Both the position numbers and the translations under genes were made by a program. Source: Fabrea salina (taxonomy: Eukaryota > Ciliophora > Heterotrichea > Heterotrichida > Fabreidae). Taken from it: a DNA stretch of 64,000 nt. The stretch's first letter is position 1. Every line of letters begins with the position of its first letter. Below the pieces are notes generated by a model. The model saw only the letters and a program-made list of their open reading frames with translations, had not been told where the DNA came from and searched no databases. The DNA lies in the NCBI GenBank assembly GCA_022984795.1, contig JALIHJ010000016.1, forward strand, positions 186,001-250,000, read 5' to 3'. Below are positions 17,376 through 26,622 of the stretch, in pieces.

Positions 17376-19966
17376 TAGTAAGACTTAAGAGTTTCCAAAA
17401 AGTTGTTTCTGAGTTCTTCTTGTCTCTGAATAGTAAAGAATACAATGTTTAAGTTCCCTTGGTAAGGCAGGTTGTCTATAACTTCTTGGGTGATTTCTGA
17501 GGGCTCCGAGTCAAAAGTAAGCAGACTGCCTTCTCCCAAGCCTTCTTCCAGACCTATCTTAAGCAGAATCTTAGCAATTTCGCGCTCTTCAAACTCACTT
17601 AAGTCCAGCTTGTAAATTCCTTCAGTGTCGTGTGGGCTAAAAACCTTCAACACTCCCAAGCGCTTTGTAAGTGACTCTCCAATGTGAGATTGCTCAATGC
17701 TTTTGAGGAACTTTTTGAAGTAGTGAAGCTGTTGGTAGTCTTTGCAGCGCGAAGCACAAGTGACAAGGGCTTCCTCTACCCATGTAGAGTCTAGTGATAC
17801 TTCTTGGACAAAGTCGCACAGACTCTCTGTAGTAAAAGTTAGTTCTGGAGCTATTAGCTTCAACACAACCAGTTTGGTTTTCACAGAAGCTGTGGAGTTC
17901 TTCAGAAAGTACTTCACAGAGTCAATGACTTTTTGGGAACTAAGTTCACTACTAAGAGCAGTAATCATTGAGAAGTCAAGTTCCAAAACTCCTTGTTGGG
18001 GCACTTTCCAGGTTTCAAGGTTGTCGATTTTGAACCCTCCGTAAACAACGTTCCTAAAGGCACTGAGTTCTTCTAGGGGTTTCCAAGACTTGTTTAGTTT
18101 AAATAGTCTTTCCAGCACTTCTCTGTGCAGCCTGTTCCCTAGGTCGAGTGAGTACCTTCCGTTAGGGCTCTTTTCACTAAACCCAAAAACGCTCCCTGTT
18201 CTCTCAAGGATGTTTTTGACAAAGGTGTCAGTTAGCGTCTTCAGAGTTGCTTCAATACTTTTTAAGCCTATTATTCTAGGCACTATAAAAGTAGCAGCTA
18301 TTTCTTGTTCTGCAGACCCCTTTTTAAAGTAACTTAGGAACTTCTGCGCTTGGTAGCCCCACATATAGTACCTGTCACAAATTGCTTTTACTAACTGAAG
18401 TTTGATTTCAGGTTTCTTTGTGTTTTTTTGGAAAACATTGCAGTAACTTCCAAAAACTAAGTTGTCCATTAGTTTCTGAGAAGACTCCTCACCCCAAACT
18501 TCCAACTTTGCTAAGCCAGACCCAGGCAGGTCCCAGACTCCGTTTTCGTTGGGACTCTCAGGAACTTTAACTTCGTGGCCGTCAACAGTTAAATTCTCGA
18601 TCTTCAGTTTGCCTGAGTAAGCCAAGTCCAGTTTCCTATACAGGTAAGTTCTTTCTAGTTCAGATGAAAGGTCAAACTCATAGGAGGGTTCTGGTAAGTT
18701 GCTTTGGAAAGACTCCATGGCTTGGTCCATCAACAAGTCAAGTTTAACTTCTTCTAGAGACTGAAGTAACTTTTGGACTCCTGAGTCTCCTATAGGGTTG
18801 CCTTCGATTTTAAGTTCTTCCAAACTTTGGCTTTTAGTTAAGTAGTAAGCCAGCATAATTGCTGACCTGTGTCCAATAAAGTTGTTTGAAAGGTTTAGTG
18901 CTTTGATTTTGTTGTTAACAGCAAACAACTTGTTGAACTGGTCACAAGCAGGGGGGTTACCTTTTCCTAGCAAGTTGTTTTTAAAGTTGACACTTTCGAT
19001 ACTCCGGGACTTTTTAAGCCCCTTAACTACAGTTCCAGCAGCTTCTCCTTGGAAGTGGTTCCAACTGAGATCAACTGCTTTCAAGTTGCGGTGAGTCTTA
19101 AACAAGTTTTTAAGAGACTCTGCTAGTACTCTTCCCCCTGGACTTTGGTTTAGTCCACATTTACTTAAGTGGAGGTTTTTAAGTTGGTCTTGAAGTATTA
19201 GTCCGTTTACTAAGTTTGAAGCAGCTTGGTCACCAACGTAGTTCCCTGAAACATTCAGAGTTTTTATGCTTTTGCAAACCTTAAAAAGGTCAATAAGCTT
19301 TTCTACCCAGTCTGGACCTAACTTGTTGTTTGCAAAGTTGACAGTTTTCAAACTTGCAGAGTACCCCTTAAGTGCTTCAAGTATCTTTGTGCCTGAAAAA
19401 GAAGTAAGTGAGTTGGAAGACAAGTCTATTTTTTCTAGGGGAAAAGGCATTGCAGAAACCGTAGCAGTTATTACAACCACGTAGTTAGGAGTCAGTCCCA
19501 CTCCTGAAAGCTTAAAAGAAGCAGGGTGCGAGTCCTGCACAATGTGAGAAGGGTGCGGCAGAAGGTTTTGCTTTTTGCATTCCCGCAAGTAAATTTCACG
19601 GACGTCCTGGCCTCTTTCTTTGAAGGTGTTGGGTTTGCACCACACTTCCCAAAACTTCTGTTTGCCAGCAGTTCCCATGAACTCAAATTCAGTTTTGGGT
19701 TGTGGAGGAGGCGTAGGAGTCACCCAGCGTTCTATCTGCTTTCTGTAGTGTTCACTGTCCAAAGAAACTCTGCTGTCTTCTTTTCTCAGTTCAACGTCTG
19801 TTTCAATTGAAGAGAAGTTAACTACTTTCTTTGAGGTTTGAGTCTTAACTTCTTCAACTTGAGGCTCCACTGGTGGGGGTCCTGTTTCTAGTAAGTGCTC
19901 AGAGTCCAGGAACTCCGTTACTTGGGTTAAAAGTGGAACTAAGGAGGAGTCTCTTTTGTGCTTCAT
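17372..19966 (-). CDS. Large leucine-rich-repeat protein
   Basis: 864 residues. Leucine-rich repeats of the RNI type occupy about residues 160-420, for example LEKIDLSSNSLTSFSGTKILEAL, KTLNVSGNYVGDQAASNLVNGL and KALNLSNNFIGHRSAIMLAYYL. The N terminus (1-110) is polar, with Pro-rich pieces. The C-terminal half (430-864) is helical with no domain I recognise; it has short LDLS-like echoes that may be further degenerate repeats. The DRYYMWGYQAQKF stretch is aromatic-rich. A scaffold role is the most that can be said. The gene is convergent with the phosphodiesterase (4-nt overlap of stops) and divergent from the DHHC gene (33 nt). Confidence 0.75.
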   Translation of the reverse strand: MKHKRDSSLVPLLTQVTEFLDSEHLLETGPPPVEPQVEEVKTQTSKKVVNFSSIETDVELRKEDSRVSLDSEHYRKQIERWVTPTPPPQPKTEFEFMGTAGKQKFWEVWCKPNTFKERGQDVREIYLRECKKQNLLPHPSHIVQDSHPASFKLSGVGLTPNYVVVITATVSAMPFPLEKIDLSSNSLTSFSGTKILEALKGYSASLKTVNFANNKLGPDWVEKLIDLFKVCKSIKTLNVSGNYVGDQAASNLVNGLILQDQLKNLHLSKCGLNQSPGGRVLAESLKNLFKTHRNLKAVDLSWNHFQGEAAGTVVKGLKKSRSIESVNFKNNLLGKGNPPACDQFNKLFAVNNKIKALNLSNNFIGHRSAIMLAYYLTKSQSLEELKIEGNPIGDSGVQKLLQSLEEVKLDLLMDQAMESFQSNLPEPSYEFDLSSELERTYLYRKLDLAYSGKLKIENLTVDGHEVKVPESPNENGVWDLPGSGLAKLEVWGEESSQKLMDNLVFGSYCNVFQKNTKKPEIKLQLVKAICDRYYMWGYQAQKFLSYFKKGSAEQEIAATFIVPRIIGLKSIEATLKTLTDTFVKNILERTGSVFGFSEKSPNGRYSLDLGNRLHREVLERLFKLNKSWKPLEELSAFRNVVYGGFKIDNLETWKVPQQGVLELDFSMITALSSELSSQKVIDSVKYFLKNSTASVKTKLVVLKLIAPELTFTTESLCDFVQEVSLDSTWVEEALVTCASRCKDYQQLHYFKKFLKSIEQSHIGESLTKRLGVLKVFSPHDTEGIYKLDLSEFEEREIAKILLKIGLEEGLGEGSLLTFDSEPSEITQEVIDNLPYQGNLNIVFFTIQRQEELRNNFLETLKSYY

Positions 19967-19999
19967 TTTATCGGCCTTACAGTTGAAGCATTCGTATAA
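19967..19999. promoter_or_regulatory. 33-nt divergent promoter region
   Basis: Spacer between the LRR gene (minus) and the ankyrin-DHHC gene (plus). TATAAA overlaps the DHHC ATG (CGTATAAATGG). Confidence 0.4.
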
Positions 20000-21670
20000 A
20001 TGGAGAGTGGGAACGACATCAAGGCATCGCTTAACATAGCTATGCAGACTTTAGACACCAAACAACTCCAAGCAACTCTGCAAAAGGCTACTGTAGAAAT
20101 TTACCAAATACAAGACTCAGCTGGCTACAACGTGTTCCACGATCTTTCATGCTGCATAGTCAGGGAGTCTAAGTTGATTGAATACTTGTCAATTTTAGAG
20201 GAAGAAATCCAAAAAAGACACCCTACTGACTACAAACAAGTCATCAGTTCTATGCTTAACAAACAAACAAACACTGAAAAAAGGTCACCTCTTTTACTTG
20301 CAGTCAAGCACAATCGTAGAGTAAATGCCAATTAGAACCTAGTTAAGGAATACATAAAACTGAATGCTGACCCCAACATCAAGGACCAACAACTCCACGG
20401 TCCAGTGCATATTTGCGCAATTCTAGGCTTGATTCCTTTGATCACTTACTTCTTAAAAGAAGTTCACCTGTCTGCAAGTGAACCGGACATAAATGGACGC
20501 ACTCCACTCCACCTGGCAGCTTTAGAGGGCCAAGAAACAATAGGAGGGCTTTTGATAGCTTGGACGCCCCAACTAGACGAAAGAGACAAAGAAGGCTACA
20601 CGCCCCTGCACCTAGCAGCTTACTCAAACAACTACAGAATTGTAAGGTACTTGTTGATGAAAGGAGCTAGACGGGAGGCTGTTGACTCCCACGGGTCTAC
20701 TCCTTTAGACATTGCTAAGATCAGAAGTGCCTATGATCTCATTCCTATTTTGGTTAAGCCTTTCTTTCTGCAGAAAATGAACCCTTGCAAGTCTACTTTG
20801 GAACCCGTAAAGAACTCCTACACTAGGTTTATCATTTACATTGCTTTGTTCATGTTTAGATACGCCTTGATTTTTTTGTTTCTCTTCCCAGACTACCCTC
20901 TTGAATTCGGAATCTGTTCTTTGTTGTTGTTTTGCCTTACTTTGTTTTTTTTCATCAGCGTGAGCAAAAGGGACCCTGGATTTATACAACCAAACCCCGA
21001 AATGGGTTTTTTGGACCTGTATGAAAAGTACTTGCCTGAGTACGTGTGTCCTTACTGTGAGGTGAAAAGACCTAAGCACGCAAGGCACTGCCAGCACTGT
21101 AACAGGTGCGTTAGAAAGTTCGACCACCACTGTCCTTGGATTCACAACTGCGTAGGAGAAAAAAACTTCAAAGTGTTTTTTTCGTTCATCATAGTTTGTT
21201 TAGTGGACTTTTTGTACCACTTCACTTTGGGAATTTTGGACTGTCTGGATTTGCTTTACATTGGAAGAGAACCTTTACTTAGACACTTGATTCCAGTAAA
21301 CTTAACAGGAGCTATCATGATAGTGGTCCTATGCGGAATATCTCTTTTGATGATAGTTCCAGTGGCTTATGTGCAGATCACGAACGTCATCAAAAATAAA
21401 ACTACTAGAGAAAGGTTTGCTTACAAGCCTGAAGAAAGAGAAAGGGGTTACTCAGTAGCCGAAAGCAACGCTTCAGACAGGGCTTCGATGCTGCTAGACC
21501 AAGAAGACTCTGACTGGGGAAACCTAGGAATAACACTTCTGTCAAGCATAAGTTTGTCTGAAGCTCCTGAAACGACTCAAAGCGGAAGCAAGGACTGTTT
21601 CTGTATTAAAAAAACAAAAACTCAAAAGCACGAAGCAAAAAGTTTGTCAACTGTAAAGGGTTCTTTTTAA
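20000..21670 (+). CDS. Ankyrin-repeat DHHC palmitoyltransferase, one 15-nt intron
   Basis: Exons 20000-20320 and 20336-21670 give 551 residues. The unspliced frame hits TAG at 20333-20335, which is the intron end; splicing gives NRR|NLVKEYIKL and restores an ankyrin repeat. Ankyrin repeats occupy about 60-240 (NGRTPLHLAALEGQ, EGYTPLHLAAYSNN). Two membrane helices follow, then the Cys-rich DHHC domain at about 340-390 (CPYCEVKRPKHARHCQHCNRCVRKFDHHCPW, given here as landmarks CPYC, HCQHC, FDHHCPW), then two more helices. It S-palmitoylates proteins at endomembranes or the plasma membrane. The layout matches the HIP14/Akr1 family (ankyrin plus DHHC). The tail is polar and carries a CFCIKK cysteine motif that may itself be acylated. 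Confidence 0.93.
20321..20335 (+). other. 15-nt spliceosomal intron
   Basis: GTAAATGCCAATTAG, phase 0, in the DHHC gene. A is at position 10. Removal eliminates the in-frame TAG and keeps the frame. Confidence 0.92.
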
Positions 21671-21703
21671 GCTTTTAAGCAGATTTAGAATGTCTGAATT
21701 AAA

Positions 21704-23119
21704 ATGGAAAAAACTTCTGAAGTAGCAATTATTCTAGGAGTTGTGCTGTTTGTTGCTTACGTTTCTGCTATTTGTTCGTACAGGAAACTAAGTTTACTGA
21801 AAGAAAAAAACTTAGGACTGGTAGCTGGAGTTATACTTGGAGTCTTAATCAAGTATTTAAACCAAGAAGCCTTTGCCCTTTCAAAGCCAGCTTTGTACCT
21901 GGCGATTCTTCCAACACTAGTTTCTGAAAAAGCTCTGAACACTTACAGGGGGTTGTTTTACGATAACATAGGTATGATCATTCAGTTAAGTTTCATAGGG
22001 AGCTTTTTGAACATAGGGTTTGTTGCAATGACTGTGTTTGGCCTAGCTAAGCTAGAAGTGTTTAAGGAACTTGACTTTGAAGTGATGGTTTCCATTGTTG
22101 GGGTGTTGGGGATACTTGAGTCAGGCAACTTAAGCGTTTCTAAGAACCCCGACATGTCAATATTAGTTTACGGAAAAAGTTTCTTTAGTTGGCTGATTTT
22201 TATGCCCTTTGTTTGTTCTTTTTCGCACGAAAAAGACAACTTAGGCAACTTACTAGGGCTGTACTTTGGAATGTCTTCTGCAAGTGTAATACTTGGACTG
22301 GCACTGGGGATTCTGGTTAGTTTTTTGTTCATATGTTTGCCTAAAGCCAAGATCTGGGCACCTTTAGAAATTTACTTTCCTTTGCTATTGTGCTTTTTGG
22401 CTTACTTTTTGGGGGAATCACTGCAACTGGCTCCTGGAGTAGTAGCCTTACTAGCTGGAGTAGTTATTTCTAAGTATTACAAAGTGTCTGACCTTTCTCG
22501 TGTTTCTTTAAGCAACTCACTTTCAAGCTTCTCAGGAATTGCAGAGGTAGTTGGCTTTGTTTTAGTAGGATTTCAACTTGTAACAGCAGCAGAATCTTAT
22601 ACAGTGTTTACTTTGGTGTTTCCTTTGGTTCTTGTGCTGAGCAGACTTAAAGCTGACCTTTTAGCTAACTTATCTTTACGTGTGGCTTCACTCAAGCCTA
22701 ACTCAGTCAAAGAAACTTTAAGTATGAGCATTTTAAACTTCAACGGAGCTGGGGCTTTTGCTTTGGCTGTGAACTTCGGTGATTCCCAAACAGTCAACAC
22801 TGCAGCAGTAGCAATTGCTTTCCAAGTACTTCTGTGTACTTTTATAACGCCTAGATTCACAGAAACTGAGGAAGTTACTTCTCACCCTTGCTCTAAGGTA
22901 AAGAAGTTCATCCAAAACTTTGACGACTCTTACATCCAGCCTTACTTCTACAGACCCCGGGAAGGCTCAATTATGTCCCCGAAGTTCCAAGAAAGCGGAA
23001 AGTTCGAACCAGGAATTGAACAGCAAAGAGGCGAAGCTTCTAGAGAACTCCAGGAACTCCAAGCACTCAACCACAACATCACTGAGACTGAAATAGCAGG
23101 TGCTTTCCAGTTGCGTTAA
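21704..23119 (+). CDS. Na+/H+ exchanger (CPA1/NHE)-fold membrane protein, transport residues missing
   Basis: 471 residues with about 11-12 hydrophobic helices and a polar C-terminal tail from about 395. The helix order and several landmarks match NHE proteins: AILPTLVSEKAL stands where LPPIIFE lies, and the GVLGILESG segment lies where ATDPV lies. However, the ion-binding ND pair in the helix GESVLND is not present (VYGKSFFSW here), and the WxGxRGA motif reads FNGAGAFA without the Arg. If the alignment is right, it cannot exchange cations by the usual mechanism and may be a regulatory or structural paralogue. The frame is intact with no sign of decay. The gene is convergent with TSR2 (2 nt between stops). 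Confidence 0.72.
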   Translation: MEKTSEVAIILGVVLFVAYVSAICSYRKLSLLKEKNLGLVAGVILGVLIKYLNQEAFALSKPALYLAILPTLVSEKALNTYRGLFYDNIGMIIQLSFIGSFLNIGFVAMTVFGLAKLEVFKELDFEVMVSIVGVLGILESGNLSVSKNPDMSILVYGKSFFSWLIFMPFVCSFSHEKDNLGNLLGLYFGMSSASVILGLALGILVSFLFICLPKAKIWAPLEIYFPLLLCFLAYFLGESLQLAPGVVALLAGVVISKYYKVSDLSRVSLSNSLSSFSGIAEVVGFVLVGFQLVTAAESYTVFTLVFPLVLVLSRLKADLLANLSLRVASLKPNSVKETLSMSILNFNGAGAFALAVNFGDSQTVNTAAVAIAFQVLLCTFITPRFTETEEVTSHPCSKVKKFIQNFDDSYIQPYFYRPREGSIMSPKFQESGKFEPGIEQQRGEASRELQELQALNHNITETEIAGAFQLR

Positions 23120-23121
23120 TC

Positions 23122-23556
23122 TTAATTATGTCTTTTCTTTTTCTTCGATTGAACTACTTCAAAACCGTCTTCGTCCACTATAGGAACTGCAGGCTCAATG
23201 TCCATGCTTTCTTGTGTAGGTTGTTGGGGTTTGGCTTTGTTTTGCTTGATTCTCCTAAGTGCTTCGAGTTGTTCAGTTCTCCCAGCTTTGGACTCTTCGT
23301 ACAAGTTCACTAGGATCTTGGCAATGTCTTTAGCTGAGTCGTCTTCAAGAACCACGTTGTAGTTGACTTCCATGAACTCCTGCAAGTAGTCTTCTAGTTT
23401 TTCTTCGTCAATGTGGCAGTGCAGAACTATGTCTGTGAGTTCGTCTAAAAGCAACTGTTTGTGTGAGGTTTCTCCCCAGCCCATGTCCTCAGCTAGTTCA
23501 AAAGCCGACCAACTCTCTACACACAACCTAACGCCCTCTGTTATGCTTTCTTCCAT
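23122..23556 (-). CDS. TSR2: Pre-rRNA-processing protein TSR2 homologue
   Basis: 144 residues. The Tsr2 helical domain covers about residues 1-95, with the family signature GVRLCVESWSAFELAEDMGWGE and the acidic helix DYLQEFMEVNYNVVLED. The tail has Lys-rich ends (VQSKKKKRHN) after an acidic stretch (DEDGFEVV), as in yeast Tsr2. Tsr2 is a chaperone for ribosomal protein eS26 in 20S pre-rRNA maturation; it binds eS26 and delivers it to pre-40S particles. Length is close to the usual one. The gene is followed by a nine-base gap from the E2 gene start side, and ESF1, another ribosome-biogenesis factor, lies just beyond. Confidence 0.85.
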   Translation of the reverse strand: MEESITEGVRLCVESWSAFELAEDMGWGETSHKQLLLDELTDIVLHCHIDEEKLEDYLQEFMEVNYNVVLEDDSAKDIAKILVNLYEESKAGRTEQLEALRRIKQNKAKPQQPTQESMDIEPAVPIVDEDGFEVVQSKKKKRHN

Positions 23557-23565
23557 TAATATTAA

Positions 23566-24102
23566 TTACTGCAAATTACAACTTTCAACAACTTCTGAGT
23601 ACAAAACACCTTTCATAACCTTTGACACAAAGTTAGTAACGAAGTCAACTCTGGTGTCTTCTTCGGTTCTGCGGGTTTCAATTTGCAACTTGACAGACTG
23701 TTCAATTAGAGTTTTGGTGACTTCAAGCTTGTTGGAGTAAAACTCGGGAGTTAGTGGGTCTTCAAAGTTAGGTTCATAAAATAAAAAAAGTACAGCTTGC
23801 AAAAGGTCTTCAAGGGTGTGGGACTGGTTCCACATATCGAGTAAGTTAAGGCAAAGTCCTTTCTTAAAAGATATGTTGGGGTGCTTAATCGGAGTAACGC
23901 AGTGAACAACTGGAGCACAATAGGGGTACTCTTCCAAAGTAGCTACGAACTGATATCTACCGCCTTTCCAAAGCCCATCTAAAGGCTCTACTGTAAAGTG
24001 CAACTTTTCTAGGTTGTCAGAGACAAGTATTGAATGCACTTGATAGTTGAATACTTTTCCACAGGACTTCTGCAGTCTTGCGTACTGCTTTATGATAGAC
24101 AT
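23566..24102 (-). CDS. NEDD8-type E2 conjugating enzyme (UBE2M/UBC12-like)
   Basis: 178 residues, UBC fold. HPN motif in KHPNISF, catalytic Cys84 in GLCLNLLDMW, and the downstream helix LFLFYEPNFEDPLTPE which in UBC12 reads LFLEPNPEDPL. That tail and the spacing from HPN to Cys favour UBE2M/UBE2F over ubiquitin E2s. It should transfer NEDD8 (or a related modifier) to cullins. The N terminus has a short helix (MSIIKQYARLQKSCGK) instead of the long docking peptide of metazoan UBC12. The C terminus is longer than usual by about 25 residues. A TATAAT-like element lies just upstream of the ATG. Confidence 0.82.
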   Translation of the reverse strand: MSIIKQYARLQKSCGKVFNYQVHSILVSDNLEKLHFTVEPLDGLWKGGRYQFVATLEEYPYCAPVVHCVTPIKHPNISFKKGLCLNLLDMWNQSHTLEDLLQAVLFLFYEPNFEDPLTPEFYSNKLEVTKTLIEQSVKLQIETRRTEEDTRVDFVTNFVSKVMKGVLYSEVVESCNLQ

Positions 24103-24166
24103 TTTGAATTATACTTCCACATGCTTTGCACACTCCTAACTAATTGCCGATGCTACGGCTATAAAT
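24103..24166. other. Divergent 64-nt spacer
   Basis: Spacer between the E2 gene (minus) and ESF1 (plus). GCCG and CGGC separated by six bases form a small GC-rich hairpin just before a TATAAA-like sequence and the ESF1 ATG. Each gene has a TATA-like element within 20 nt of its ATG. Confidence 0.45.
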
Positions 24167-25540
24167 ATGGGAAAGAAACAAAAAGCCACTGAAGACCCAA
24201 GGTTCAAGAAAATACACTCTGACCCTCGCTTCCGAACACTTCCTCAACAGGAACAAAAGATCCAAGTCGATGATCGCTTTAAAAGGATGTTTACCGAACA
24301 AGCTTTCCAAGGACCCCTTCCAGCTAAAGTAGACGAAAGGGGAAAACAAGTAACAGAACAAGAAAACCCACTCGAAGACTTGTATGAAGGCTGCGTTGAC
24401 GAACAAGGAAACTTCAAGTGGGAAGTTGAAAGCAGCGAAGAAGAACAACTAGACACCCTTGAAAACAAAGAAGACCTTTGGGAATCCAATGAAGCTCCTC
24501 CAGAAACCGAACCTACTAAACGCATTGCTGTTCTCAACTGCGACTGGAAAATCATCAAGGCTGGGGACCTTTACTGCTTGTTCAGGAGCTTCTGTCCAGG
24601 CAGCATCCAAAGCGTAAGTATTTACCCTTCTGAGTTCGGCAAAAAACGCATGGAAGAAGAAGCCCAAAAGGGCCCAACTGGGGAGTTCCAGAACGGAGAA
24701 GAAGTTGATGAAGACAAACTTAGGAAGTACGAAATGGAACAGTTAAAGTACTACTACGCAGTTGCAGTCTTCGACACAGTAGAGTCTGCAAACAAAGTGT
24801 ACATGGAATGCGACGGACTTGAAGTTGAAAGAACTAGCAATTTACTGGACTTAAGGTTTATACCTGACGAACTAGAGCTGCCTTACGAGCCTACTGAAGT
24901 CTGCACTGAAATTCCTAAAAACTACAAATTCAACAACTTTTACACAAAAGCTCTACAACACTCCAAGGTACAACTAACTTGGGACGAAAACCCCCCTGAA
25001 AAGGAGTCACTGTTCCACTCAGCCTTTGCAGCAGACGACTTAGACGAATTGGACTTTTCGAACTACCTTGCTACTCCAAGTGACTCTGAAACTGAACTTT
25101 CACTTCCAAACCAAACCCAAACTAAAAAAGTAAGCCAGTTCAACAAACTCAAACCTGAGAACGTTGACCTTGAAATAAAGTTTAACTCGGCTTTTGACGA
25201 CATTGCTGAAAAACTCGAACAAGAAGAACCTGAAACTGTCTGGGAAAAACACCTAAAAGAAAAATCTGACAAGAAAAAACAAAAACGAAAAGCACACAAA
25301 GAAACAGTTAAGCAAAAAATCAAGTTGCACAAAGACAAAAAACTAGCAGCTAGTTACGAGTTACTTGTGGATAACACAGAACCTACAGAGTTCAAACCTA
25401 ACTTAGACGACCAAAGGTTCAAAAAACTCTACACCGACCCCAAGTACGGAATAGACCCTACAGACAACAAATTCAAAAGAGACAGAGACGGAAACAAACT
25501 CATGCTGAAAAACCAACTCAAGAAAAGGAAAATAAATTAA
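24167..25540 (+). CDS. ESF1: ESF1 homologue, pre-rRNA processing
   Basis: 457 residues. It starts MGKKQKATEDPRFKKIHSD with the ESF1 N-terminal pair of short repeats (DPRFKKIHSDPRF, DDRFKRMFTE). A central RNA-recognition-like segment begins at RIAVLNCDWKIIKAGDLYCLF and contains VSIYPSEFGKKRM. The C-terminal NUC153 motif (DQRFKKLYTDPKYGIDPTDNKFKR) closes the protein. All three match yeast Esf1, a nucleolar factor for 18S rRNA maturation. The protein is shorter than yeast Esf1 because the acidic linker regions are reduced. Charged Lys/Glu linkers remain between the blocks. No frame break. Confidence 0.93.
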   Translation: MGKKQKATEDPRFKKIHSDPRFRTLPQQEQKIQVDDRFKRMFTEQAFQGPLPAKVDERGKQVTEQENPLEDLYEGCVDEQGNFKWEVESSEEEQLDTLENKEDLWESNEAPPETEPTKRIAVLNCDWKIIKAGDLYCLFRSFCPGSIQSVSIYPSEFGKKRMEEEAQKGPTGEFQNGEEVDEDKLRKYEMEQLKYYYAVAVFDTVESANKVYMECDGLEVERTSNLLDLRFIPDELELPYEPTEVCTEIPKNYKFNNFYTKALQHSKVQLTWDENPPEKESLFHSAFAADDLDELDFSNYLATPSDSETELSLPNQTQTKKVSQFNKLKPENVDLEIKFNSAFDDIAEKLEQEEPETVWEKHLKEKSDKKKQKRKAHKETVKQKIKLHKDKKLAASYELLVDNTEPTEFKPNLDDQRFKKLYTDPKYGIDPTDNKFKRDRDGNKLMLKNQLKKRKIN

Positions 25541-25569
25541 CTTAAGAATGTTCCTCCAATAAAATACTA

Positions 25570-26610
25570 ATGTCAAGTGACAATACTAAGCTAGAAAGCA
25601 TAATACCTCAAAAAGGATTAGTTTTTATAGTAGTGGACTGTTACTACTACACTGCCGGCGAAAAAGTTACAGGAGAAATCCTTGTGAATGTTCCAGATAA
25701 TTACCCACCTTCAAAGCTAATCTTTAGGTCAAAAGGACTAGAAGAAGTCCAACTCCAAGACCCCAAAGGCCTAAACCGTTCAGCTTCGTCCAGTATATTT
25801 ACACTCGAAAATAACGTTGGTAATTGGGAAGGCGGACTGCAAGAAGGCCAGTACGTGTTTCCTTTTACTTTTAAACTCCCGCAGTTTGCCCCTGCGAGCT
25901 TTTCGTACATTGGAGAAGACTCCAAAGGCAGAGTTGTAAAGGCCCAGGTGTTTTATGAAATGAGTTTGTCCCTTGAAGTCCCTTCCAACCCCAACTTAAG
26001 TCTGAGTCACTCTCGCGGGTTCACTGTAAGGAACAAAAATACCCGAACTAAACCTTCAGCTTGTTTGGAGCTGAATGAAGGCATTCCTGGGTGTTGCTGC
26101 ACTTCTAAAGGCTCTACTATTTACAAGTTGCAAGTAACTGGGGAGGACCACACCCAAGTAGGCGGTGTTCTTAAGTACAAACTCCAGCCCAACAACTCCA
26201 ACTGTTCTGCATCTATTTACAAAATAGCTACCCAAATAAAGTTTAAACTTCACTTCAAACTAGAAAACGAAAACATAACTATAGACAAACTCATAGAAAA
26301 CGAAGCCCGGCCTACCTGGATAGGCCCACACAGCAACTTGGTTTTTGACAAAGACTTTGAGTTTTTTACTCGGGTTTCCACAGACGCAGGAGATAACAAC
26401 CCCGGAAGTAACTCTTCTCCACTTATCTACTCGGAGTACCTGATAGAGTTCTACATGTATTATGATATACTTTGCAAAAAAGACCCACTGGTTCTTAAGA
26501 TGCCAGTCCACGTGAACCCAGCTACCAACTACATCAGGGAAGAACCTGTCTTGCCTAGGCCTTGGGAACCCCTGGAATCCCCTATACTCGTTTTCACAAC
26601 TAACCATTAA
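25570..26610 (+). CDS. Arrestin-like protein
   Basis: 346 residues. An arrestin-type beta-sandwich N domain is visible: FIVVDCYYYTAGEKVTGEILVNV is the first strand pair, and LIFRSKGLEEVQ is the next. A second beta-rich half follows (residues 170-330), with PRPWEPLESP at the end. This fits alpha-arrestin/VPS26-related trafficking adaptors. No PPxY motif is visible, so Nedd4-type ligase recruitment is not indicated. Cys clusters (GCCCTSKGS, about 178-186) are unusual and could be acylated; that is an inference. The next gene on the same strand, 12 nt away, is an MGRN1-like E3 ligase, so a functional link is possible but not shown. Confidence 0.75.
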   Translation: MSSDNTKLESIIPQKGLVFIVVDCYYYTAGEKVTGEILVNVPDNYPPSKLIFRSKGLEEVQLQDPKGLNRSASSSIFTLENNVGNWEGGLQEGQYVFPFTFKLPQFAPASFSYIGEDSKGRVVKAQVFYEMSLSLEVPSNPNLSLSHSRGFTVRNKNTRTKPSACLELNEGIPGCCCTSKGSTIYKLQVTGEDHTQVGGVLKYKLQPNNSNCSASIYKIATQIKFKLHFKLENENITIDKLIENEARPTWIGPHSNLVFDKDFEFFTRVSTDAGDNNPGSNSSPLIYSEYLIEFYMYYDILCKKDPLVLKMPVHVNPATNYIREEPVLPRPWEPLESPILVFTTNH

Positions 26611-26622
26611 TAATCTTCAGTA

